Assembly: GCA_017425765.1 (NCBI GenBank)
Contig: JAFOXE010000087.1
Coordinates: forward strand, 1-6,240
Origin: Paraprevotella sp.
GTDB lineage: Bacteria > Bacteroidota > Bacteroidia > Bacteroidales > Bacteroidaceae
Direction: 5' to 3'
DNA: 6,240 bases
Numbering within the stretch: position 1 is the first letter of the stretch; each line of letters starts with the position of its first letter. Both the position numbers and the translations under genes were made by a program. Positions 1-4,768 of this stretch are shown piece after piece. The notes under the pieces were generated by a model. That model was not told the origin of the DNA. It made no database searches and saw nothing but the letters and a program-made list of their open reading frames with translations.

Positions 1-722
1 GCAAGAGCTTGGTTCAAGTCGAAGGCTCCGTCCGGTGAAGCGTAGGCAGAAATCTCAATGTTATTAAGAGCTTTTCCTTCTTGGTCGTCATTGATTTCCT
101 TGAGCATCTTCACGAAGTCTTGGATTGAGTTAGACTTTAACTCGCTGCTACGTACGTTTGCTTGGTTGATAAGGAACTTGATGTTAGCTTCTTGACGCTC
201 CTTGATGATGCGTTGGAAAGCATCTTGAGCGATTGCAGCGTTGGTTGTGTTCAATGTGTTTGCAAGCAAAGCAGAAGTTGCAATTATACCATAACCGATT
301 TTTACCTCGGGGATAGTTATGGTTTTCTTACCCTTTTTTGCCTCAAAACGTAAATAAAGGTCTGATTGCAACATGGCTGGCTCGTAACCGAACGCACACT
401 TCATAGTGTAGTTTCCACCAACCTTATATGAAATAGTGGTGTTGTTACCTTCTACCTTCTCACCTTGGAATGTAGCGCTAGTAGTAGATACAGTCTCGCC
501 ATCAGCGTACTTCAATACGGGAGTTACAGTGACAACTGCCTTCTTCTTCATGTACTTCTCAGGGAAAGTACCATTGATTGTGGCAGCAACCTCACCACCA
601 ACTGCTTCAAGTGGAGTGGGGGTAACCTTGAAATTTTCTGGAGATAATGCACCCATTTTGCTGCAAGAGGCCAAAACTACGGCCGAGATAACAGCGAAAA
701 ACAATGTAATTTTCTTAAACAT
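1..722 (-). CDS. OmpA-like outer-membrane lipoprotein, N-terminal part (C-terminus outside window)
   Basis: The reading frame opens with ATG at 722-720 and stays open to the left edge, giving 240 complete codons. Residues 1-19 form a signal peptide (MFKK, then a hydrophobic stretch) ending in a lipobox, Leu17-Ala-Ser-Cys20, so Cys20 should be lipidated after signal peptidase II cleavage. The residues after Cys (SKMG) are not acidic, so I see no typical Bacteroidetes surface-export signal. Residues about 30-145 look like beta-rich domain(s) (FKVTPTPLEAVGGEV; FPEKYMKKKAVVTVTPVL). Residues about 161-220 are helical and charged. Residues 221-236 (NIEISAYASPDGAFDL) resemble the beginning of an OmpA-type peptidoglycan-binding domain, where a glycine/alanine-rich strand is followed by YASP(E/D)G and an Asn. 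The overall pattern recalls a Bacteroides/Prevotella family of hypothetical OmpA-family lipoproteins; that match is from memory. The rest of the OmpA domain and anything beyond cannot be judged. Its likely role is structural, tethering the outer membrane, but the function is unproven. Confidence 0.85.
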   Translation of the reverse strand, partial: MFKKITLFFAVISAVVLASCSKMGALSPENFKVTPTPLEAVGGEVAATINGTFPEKYMKKKAVVTVTPVLKYADGETVSTTSATFQGEKVEGNNTTISYKVGGNYTMKCAFGYEPAMLQSDLYLRFEAKKGKKTITIPEVKIGYGIIATSALLANTLNTTNAAIAQDAFQRIIKERQEANIKFLINQANVRSSELKSNSIQDFVKMLKEINDDQEGKALNNIEISAYASPDGAFDLNQAL

Positions 723-757
723 ACTAATTAAAATAAATTTGTTTATGATTTTGGGTA

Positions 758-787
758 CAAAGATACACAATCTTTATCGAATGTAAA
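758..787 (-). promoter_or_regulatory. Promoter of the lipoprotein gene (Bacteroidetes -33/-7 type)
   Basis: On the minus strand TATCTTTG (765-758) is a perfect match to the Bacteroidetes -7 element TAnnTTTG. About 18 nt upstream is TTTA (787-784), an imperfect -33 box (consensus TTTG). Transcription would start near 751-753 and leave an A/T-rich leader of about 30 nt before the ATG at 722. The site lies in the 124-bp gap downstream of xerD, so the lipoprotein gene can be transcribed independently. I saw no clear hairpin terminator for xerD in this gap. Confidence 0.65.
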
Positions 788-846
788 GCTCCCGATATAA
801 AAATAATATTAAAAAGCTAGTTATGCTTGTAAAAATTGGTTGTATG

Positions 847-1803
847 CTAATTGTTTTCTACCCTTTTCATTGCATAACGTGGGTGATGTAGCAATAATTC
901 TTCCCTAAGGTGATGACGATCGAGATGCATATAAATTTCTGTAGTGGAGATGCATTCATGCCCCAACATATCCTGGATTGCCCTTAGGTTGGCGCCGCCT
1001 TCGAGCAGATGAGTAGCAAATGAATGACGAAGGGTGTGCGGACTGATTTCCTTTGTGATGCCTGCCAATTCGGCTTGTACCTTAATTATATGAAATATAG
1101 TAATGCGCGACAAGGCAGTTCCTCGTCGCAGACTCAAAAATACAAAATCTTCATGTCCGTTTTTGATGTTGCTCATCTTGTTTCTGCTTGCAAACCAACT
1201 CATAAGCTCGTCAATGGCGCGTTGTGAGATAGGGATTAGGCGTTCTTTCTTTCCTTTTCCGAGGACTCGGATGAACCCCTCGTCCAGATATAAATCAGAC
1301 AAATGTAGATTGCACAATTCGCTCACGCGCAGTCCACAACTATATAACGTTTCAATAATGGCACGATCACGTTGTCCTTCAGGCTTACTGACGTCGATAC
1401 TATCTAAAAGAGAATCAATTTCCTCTACAGCCAACACGTCGGGTAGTTTCCGGCCGATATTGGGCGATTCCAAAAGCTCTGTAGGGTCTGTTGTGATTTC
1501 ACGTTCCAGCATCAGAAAATGGAACCACGTTCGTATTCCGGAAAGAATACGTGCTAACGAACGCGGCTGTATGCCAAATTCCGAGAGGATGGTGGCAAAA
1601 CGATGCAAATCATCTAAGGAAATATTGCGAAAGTCCAACTGTTCCTCCTCGATAAATCCAAGCCACTTTGCCAAATCCTTATGATATGCATCCAATGTGT
1701 TGGTCGATAAAGACTTCTCCAATCTTAGATAAAGTTCGTATCGGCGTAGAAGACTTTTGTCGGGTAACCCACACTTCTGCATGTTTTTTTCGGCTTTTTC
1801 CAT
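847..1803 (-). CDS. xerD: Site-specific tyrosine recombinase, XerD-like
   Basis: XerC/XerD recombinases cut and rejoin DNA at dif through a covalent 3'-phosphotyrosine, resolving chromosome dimers at division. From the chosen ATG (1803) the protein has 318 residues, slightly longer than the usual ~300. The N-terminal SAM-like DNA-binding domain covers about residues 17-105 (YLRLEKSLSTNTLDAYHKDL near its start). The C-terminal catalytic domain contains the full set of residues: Arg159 (CGLRVSEL), Lys183 (LGKGKKER), His256 and Arg259 (PHTLRHSFATHLL), His282 (MLGHECIST) and nucleophile Tyr291 (TEIYMHL). The Arg-Lys and His-Tyr spacings equal those of E. coli XerD. The frame extends upstream to an ATG at 1872, but those 23 residues overlap aroQ and translate the promoter, so I reject that start. 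An ATG at 1782 (311 aa) is a real alternative. The gene is divergent from aroQ. No integron, transposon or phage genes accompany it, which favours the housekeeping enzyme. XerD rather than XerC is chosen on overall resemblance only. Confidence 0.88.
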   Translation of the reverse strand: MEKAEKNMQKCGLPDKSLLRRYELYLRLEKSLSTNTLDAYHKDLAKWLGFIEEEQLDFRNISLDDLHRFATILSEFGIQPRSLARILSGIRTWFHFLMLEREITTDPTELLESPNIGRKLPDVLAVEEIDSLLDSIDVSKPEGQRDRAIIETLYSCGLRVSELCNLHLSDLYLDEGFIRVLGKGKKERLIPISQRAIDELMSWFASRNKMSNIKNGHEDFVFLSLRRGTALSRITIFHIIKVQAELAGITKEISPHTLRHSFATHLLEGGANLRAIQDMLGHECISTTEIYMHLDRHHLREELLLHHPRYAMKRVENN

Positions 1804-1813
1804 TCTTTTTATG

Positions 1814-1821
1814 TACCTTTG
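1814..1821 (+). promoter_or_regulatory. Promoter -7 box of the aroQ operon
   Basis: TACCTTTG (1814-1821) matches the Bacteroidetes -7 consensus on the plus strand. The predicted start of transcription is near 1826-1828, about 25 nt ahead of the aroQ ATG at 1853. No clear TTTG is found at the -33 position; the region 1784-1793 is T-rich (TTTTTTTCGG), so this promoter may be weaker than the opposing xerD one or need help from an activator. The box lies inside the xerD leader. Confidence 0.5.
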
Positions 1822-1846
1822 CGCTATAATGACATGAGCAAAGGTA
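1814..1846. repeat. 9-bp inverted repeat formed by the two facing -7 boxes
   Basis: TACCTTTGC at 1814-1822 and GCAAAGGTA at 1838-1846 are perfect inverted copies separated by 15 bp. Each arm contains the -7 element of one of the two divergent promoters, so the symmetry may simply come from both boxes sharing the consensus. The chosen nn dinucleotide (CC) and the base after the box (C) also match, which goes beyond what the consensus requires and leaves room for a regulator-binding site. Confidence 0.7.
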
Positions 1847-1868
1847 AGCAAAATGAAGCGAATACAAA
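1839..1868 (-). promoter_or_regulatory. Promoter of xerD
   Basis: Minus-strand TACCTTTG (1846-1839) matches the Bacteroidetes -7 consensus TAnnTTTG, and TTTG (1868-1865) lies 18 nt upstream as a -33 box, about one base closer than usual. Transcription would start near 1832-1834, about 30 nt before the ATG at 1803. The -33 box lies within the first codons of aroQ, so this promoter is embedded in the 5' end of the divergent gene. It supports an xerD start at 1803 or 1782, not 1872. Confidence 0.65.
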
Positions 1869-2275
1869 TCATAAATGGCCCTAATCTGAATCTATTGGGG
1901 CGAAGAGAGCCAGGTGTTTATGGTGCGGTGTCTTTCGAAACTTATTTAGAGGAGCTTCGCAAGGTATTTCCATTGGTGCAAATCGACTACTACCAAAGTA
2001 ATGTGGAAGGAGAGCTTATCAACAAGATACATGAGGTGGGCTTTGATTACGAGGGTATAGTTCTGAATGCCGGAGCTTATACGCATACCTCCATTGCCCT
2101 TCAAGATGCCATTCGGGCCGTGACTACGCCGGTTGTAGAAGTGCATATCAGCAATGTGCATCAGCGTGAGGAATTTCGTCATGTTTCGATGATAGCTTCG
2201 GCTTGTCGTGGCGTGATTTGTGGCTTTGGCTTATGCTCTTATAAATTGGCCATAGAGGCTCTGATTCAAGAATAG
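1853..2275 (+). CDS. aroQ: 3-dehydroquinate dehydratase, type II
   Basis: This enzyme converts 3-dehydroquinate to 3-dehydroshikimate, step three of the shikimate pathway to aromatic amino acids, in the cytoplasm. The 140-residue length is normal for the type II (flavodoxin-like, usually dodecameric) family, which is unrelated to the Schiff-base type I enzyme. Visible landmarks are the N-terminal INGPNLNLLGRREPGVYG with the flexible lid arginines (17-18) and catalytic Tyr23, then LNAGAYTHTS with Asn72 and His78, then VEVHISNVHQREEFR with catalytic His98 and substrate-binding Arg109. All expected catalytic residues are present. The ATG at 1853 sets the family's typical N-terminus (MKRIQIINGPN) and follows an A-rich leader. 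It is the first gene of a likely four-gene operon and is divergent from xerD. It ends 15 nt before the methyltransferase gene. Confidence 0.96.
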   Translation: MKRIQIINGPNLNLLGRREPGVYGAVSFETYLEELRKVFPLVQIDYYQSNVEGELINKIHEVGFDYEGIVLNAGAYTHTSIALQDAIRAVTTPVVEVHISNVHQREEFRHVSMIASACRGVICGFGLCSYKLAIEALIQE

Positions 2276-2290
2276 ACCGCAAGAAAATAT

Positions 2291-2932
2291 ATGTTGCAAA
2301 CCGACGCATTGGACGATTATATTCTTCGCCATATTGATTCCGAGGGAGAATATCTGCACGCACTTTACCGCGCCACACATCTAAAGCTTCTTCGCCCCCG
2401 CATGGCTTCGGGGCATTTGCAAGGACGAATTTTGAAGATGTTGGTGCGTATGATACGGCCGAGCCAAGTGTTGGAAATCGGGACCTATAGTGGTTATTCT
2501 GCTCTTTGTATGGCAGAGGGATTACCGGAAGGAGCGATGCTTCACACTTTCGAAATCAATGACGAACAAGAAGACTTTACACGCCCTTGGTTAGAAAATT
2601 CGCCTTACGCCGACAAGATTTGTTTTTATATTGGTGATGTATTGGATTTGCTGCCTTCGATGGACATTAAATTCGACATGGCCTTTATTGATGGAGATAA
2701 GCGCCGTTACAAAGACTATTACGAATTAGTTTTGTCTAAGTTGAACACCGGAGGATACATACTTGCCGACAATACACTTTGGGATGGTCATGTATTGGAA
2801 GAAACCACGAAACATACCGACTTGCAAACTCTCGGAATAAAGGAATTTAATGACCTTGTGGCAGTCGATGAAAGGGTAGAAAAAGTGATACTCCCCCTAC
2901 GAGATGGATTAACATTGATACGCAAAAAGTAA
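2291..2932 (+). CDS. SAM-dependent O-methyltransferase, YrrM/COMT-like family
   Basis: This is a class I Rossmann-fold methyltransferase of 213 residues, the usual size for the cation-dependent catechol-type O-methyltransferase family. Motif I is VLEIGTYSGYSAL (about 60-72), which binds S-adenosylmethionine, followed by an acidic residue at the end of the second strand (TFEIN, Glu88). Asp134 in FIDGDKRRY and Asp160-Asn161 in ILADNTLWDG match the positions that bind the divalent metal in this family. The C-terminal LPLRDGLTLIRKK is also typical. Such enzymes methylate hydroxyl groups on small catechol-like molecules, or in some relatives tRNA modifications such as 5-hydroxyuridine (TrmR). The substrate cannot be read from the sequence. 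Lying between aroQ and rbfA with gaps of 15 and 13 nt, it is probably co-transcribed with them. A tRNA substrate would suit the rbfA neighbour, but that is inference. Confidence 0.93.
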   Translation: MLQTDALDDYILRHIDSEGEYLHALYRATHLKLLRPRMASGHLQGRILKMLVRMIRPSQVLEIGTYSGYSALCMAEGLPEGAMLHTFEINDEQEDFTRPWLENSPYADKICFYIGDVLDLLPSMDIKFDMAFIDGDKRRYKDYYELVLSKLNTGGYILADNTLWDGHVLEETTKHTDLQTLGIKEFNDLVAVDERVEKVILPLRDGLTLIRKK

Positions 2933-2945
2933 TAAAACAGAACTA

Positions 2946-3332
2946 ATGGAGACAACCAGACAAAACAAGATTGCACGTTTAATACAAAAGGAACTTAGTG
3001 AGATTTTTATGCTCCAAACCAAGGCGATGAGAGGCGTTTTGGTTTCGGTGAGTGCTTGCCGAATCAGTCCGGATATGAGCATTTGCCGTGTATACCTAAG
3101 CGTATTCCCTAGCGAGCGCAGCGAGGAGATTGTAAAGAATATCAACGACAACATGAAGGCTATTCGCTATGATTTGGGTACACGAGTTCGTCATCAACTT
3201 CGCATTATTCCCGAATTGAAATTCTTTGTTGACGATTCTTTGGATTACATAGAAAACATCGATCGTTTACTTAATGCCACAGGGGGGCCTTCGGCAGAAG
3301 CCAATGCTGCACCCAAATCGAAAGAAGACTAA
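2946..3332 (+). CDS. rbfA: 30S ribosome-binding factor A
   Basis: RbfA binds immature 30S subunits near the 5' end of 16S rRNA, helps final maturation and supports growth in the cold. The 128-residue product has the usual length and a KH-like fold pattern. It begins METTRQNKIARLIQKELSEI (the conserved opening helix, with R..K.A..IQ.EL). The central part, VSVSACRISPDMSICRVYLSV, is followed by a helix (EEIVKNINDNMKAIRYDL). The signature VRHQLRIIPELKFFVDDSLDYIENIDRLL spans about 80-109. The last ~18 residues (after LLNATGG) are a polar Ala/Ser/Lys tail, probably disordered. The ATG at 2946 follows the methyltransferase stop by 13 nt, and the permease ATG is 34 nt downstream. A run of six G at 3282-3287 lies in the tail. 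Confidence 0.93.
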   Translation: METTRQNKIARLIQKELSEIFMLQTKAMRGVLVSVSACRISPDMSICRVYLSVFPSERSEEIVKNINDNMKAIRYDLGTRVRHQLRIIPELKFFVDDSLDYIENIDRLLNATGGPSAEANAAPKSKED

Positions 3333-3366
3333 ATCTCCTTTTGGGTGCTCTCTAAACTTCGGTGTC

Positions 3367-4599
3367 ATGAAAAACTTTCCTTTTTTCATTGCTCGTCGTT
3401 ATCTCTTCTCCAAGAAATCGCATAACGCCATCAACATAATCTCGGCCATTTCCGTTTGCGGGGTGGCCTTGGCTGCTATGGCATTGGTGTGTACCTTATC
3501 TGTATTTAATGGTTTTGGCGATTTGGTGGCCTCCTTCTTCACCGCCTTCGATCCACAAATCAAAGTTACGGTGGTGGAAGGAAAAACGGTGAGTGCTCGC
3601 GATTCTGCTTTGATCGCGTTGCATGCCCTGCCAGAGGTACAAACTTATACAGAGTGTTTGGAAGACAATGCTCTTGTGACCCGCAATGGGCGACAGGTTA
3701 TGGTTACGATTAAGGGTGTCGACGACTACTTTGCTCAACAGATTGATGCCGATAAATTATTATATGGTGATGGCGAGTTTATGTTGCATGGTGAGGGGAT
3801 GGAATTTGGTGTGCCCGGCATCGGTTTGGCTTCGGCATTAGGAATGGGGGCTTATTTTGAAGAGCCTCTAAAGGTCTATGCTCCTAAAAAGGGAGAGCGT
3901 GTGAACATGGTCAATCCCTTATCCTCCTTTAATCAAGGCGAGCTTTATTCGCCGGGTGTAGTATTTGCCGTGAAACAGGCCAAATACGATGCTACGCATG
4001 TCATCACCTCTTTAGCCTTCGCCCAAAAATTATTCGATTGTAGGGGTGCGGTTTCTTCTGTGGAATTGACACTGCATAGCAATGTCGATACAGATGCCGT
4101 AAAGGAGAAGATAAAAGCTATACTGGGTCCTCGTTTCCGTGTACAAGACCGTTATGAACAGCAGGAAGACGTGTTCCGCATTATGAAGATAGAAAAGCTA
4201 ATCGCTTATTTGTTTCTTACATTTATCTTGTTGGTGGCCTGCTTCAACATCATCGGGTCCCTTTCAATGTTAATGATAGAGAAGAAGAACGACGTGCGTA
4301 CTTTGCGCAGTTTAGGTGCCACAAACAAGCAGATTGTGCAGATTTTCCTTTTAGAGGGTCGTATGATTTCAACCTTTGGTGCGGTGTTAGGCATTGTGCT
4401 TGGTTTGTTGTTGTGCTGGTTGCAGCAAGAGTTCGGCCTTATTGCATTGGGTGCTTCTGATGGTAGTTTCGTGGTAGATGCCTACCCGGTCAGTGTACAT
4501 CTTGACGATGTGCTGTTAGTGTTCATTACTGTTTTGTTGGCCGGTTATGTAGCAGTGTGGTATCCGGTGCGCCATTTATCTCGTCGTATACTTATGTAG
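3367..4599 (+). CDS. Lipoprotein-releasing ABC transporter permease, LolC/LolE (FtsX) family
   Basis: Lol permeases, with the ATPase LolD, extract mature lipoproteins from the inner membrane and pass them to a periplasmic carrier for the outer membrane. The 410-residue protein has the family plan. A short cytoplasmic N-terminus with FFIARRYLFSKKSHNAINIIS leads to TM1 (about 22-46). A large periplasmic MacB/Lol-type domain follows (about 47-275). TM2 (about 278-303) is followed by the cytoplasmic coupling segment EKKNDVRTLRSLGATNKQI and LLEGRMISTFGAVLG. TM3 lies at about 335-355 and TM4 at about 378-400. The frame is open back to an ATG at 3274, but that extension lies inside rbfA and lacks family sequence; the ATG at 3367 gives the normal start. 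No LolD ATPase is encoded here, so it must act with an ATPase from another locus. Whether it works as a LolC-, LolE- or homodimeric LolF-like subunit cannot be told. It probably ends the aroQ operon. Confidence 0.9.
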   Translation: MKNFPFFIARRYLFSKKSHNAINIISAISVCGVALAAMALVCTLSVFNGFGDLVASFFTAFDPQIKVTVVEGKTVSARDSALIALHALPEVQTYTECLEDNALVTRNGRQVMVTIKGVDDYFAQQIDADKLLYGDGEFMLHGEGMEFGVPGIGLASALGMGAYFEEPLKVYAPKKGERVNMVNPLSSFNQGELYSPGVVFAVKQAKYDATHVITSLAFAQKLFDCRGAVSSVELTLHSNVDTDAVKEKIKAILGPRFRVQDRYEQQEDVFRIMKIEKLIAYLFLTFILLVACFNIIGSLSMLMIEKKNDVRTLRSLGATNKQIVQIFLLEGRMISTFGAVLGIVLGLLLCWLQQEFGLIALGASDGSFVVDAYPVSVHLDDVLLVFITVLLAGYVAVWYPVRHLSRRILM

Positions 4600-4616
4600 G
4601 TTCGGTTTCTCTTATA

Positions 4617-4635
4617 CCTTATTATATATATAAGG
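4617..4635. repeat. Small AT-rich inverted repeat after the permease gene
   Basis: CCTTAT (4617-4622) and ATAAGG (4630-4635) can pair around a TATATAT loop, 17 nt beyond the permease stop. The stem is only 6 bp and no U-run follows, so it would be a weak hairpin and is unlikely to stop transcription alone. Confidence 0.35.
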
Positions 4636-4672
4636 AATATGCAAAGGTGAACTTAATTAGATAATCAAAAGA

Positions 4673-4691
4673 TGTTGTAGAGTATACAACA
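4673..4691. repeat. Short inverted repeat overlapping the foot of the long palindrome
   Basis: TGTTGTA (4673-4679) and TACAACA (4685-4691) form a 7-bp stem with a 5-nt loop (GAGTA). Its right arm shares three bases (4689-4691) with the left foot of the 58-bp palindrome, so the two stems could stack or compete at their junction. A role is not established. Confidence 0.4.
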
Positions 4692-4746
4692 CATACGCCC
4701 ATCGCCCCGTTCTATACGTATAGGACGGGGCGATGGGCGTATGTGT
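4689..4746. terminator. 58-bp loopless palindrome between convergent genes, probable bidirectional terminator
   Basis: Positions 4689-4717 are the reverse complement of 4718-4746 along all 29 bp except one T/G opposition (4711 with 4724). The arms are GC-rich in the middle (ACGCCCATCGCCCCG) and the centre is the 12-bp palindrome CTATACGTATAG, so the RNA loop would be about 4 nt. It lies 89 nt past the permease stop and 22 nt past the nhaA stop, the classic place for a shared terminator. Neither strand shows a good U-run after the stem (ATAAGAGTTT on plus, TGTATACTCT on minus), so termination may depend on stem stability or Rho, or the stem may protect mRNA 3' ends. The single imperfection is a tolerated G-U pair in the plus-strand RNA but an A-C mismatch in the minus-strand RNA. 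Confidence 0.75.
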
Positions 4747-4768
4747 ATAAGAGTTTATCCGGGATGTT

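Noticed and set aside
436..786. Plus-strand 116-codon open frame opposite the lipoprotein gene.
   Set aside because: It is the complement of a convincing lipoprotein coding region, has no recognisable domain and runs through that gene's promoter.
1103..1684. Plus-strand 193-codon open frame inside xerD.
   Set aside because: It is rich in Ser/Arg with no family resemblance and lies opposite the conserved catalytic domain of the recombinase, so it is a shadow.
847..1803. The tyrosine recombinase as a mobile-element or phase-variation integrase.
   Set aside because: No attachment repeats, excisionase, transposition or conjugation genes are nearby, and the neighbours are stable housekeeping genes; the chromosomal Xer function fits better.
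3111..3125. Short direct repeat AGCGAG-CGC-AGCGAG within rbfA.
   Set aside because: Only two 6-bp copies inside a conserved coding region (Ser-Glu-Arg-Ser-Glu-Glu), explained by the amino-acid sequence.
3274..3366. The permease frame is open 31 codons upstream into rbfA, and a G6 run (3282-3287) there could, by loss of one base, fuse RbfA to the permease.
   Set aside because: An open stretch this short is expected by chance fairly often, the extension lacks family sequence, and both genes have normal ends and starts. No slippery-site plus stimulator structure was seen.
4642..4649. Minus-strand CACCTTTG resembling a Bacteroidetes -7 box, which would drive antisense RNA into the permease gene.
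   Set aside because: The essential first T of TAnnTTTG is missing and no -33 box was found; one-mismatch copies are common.
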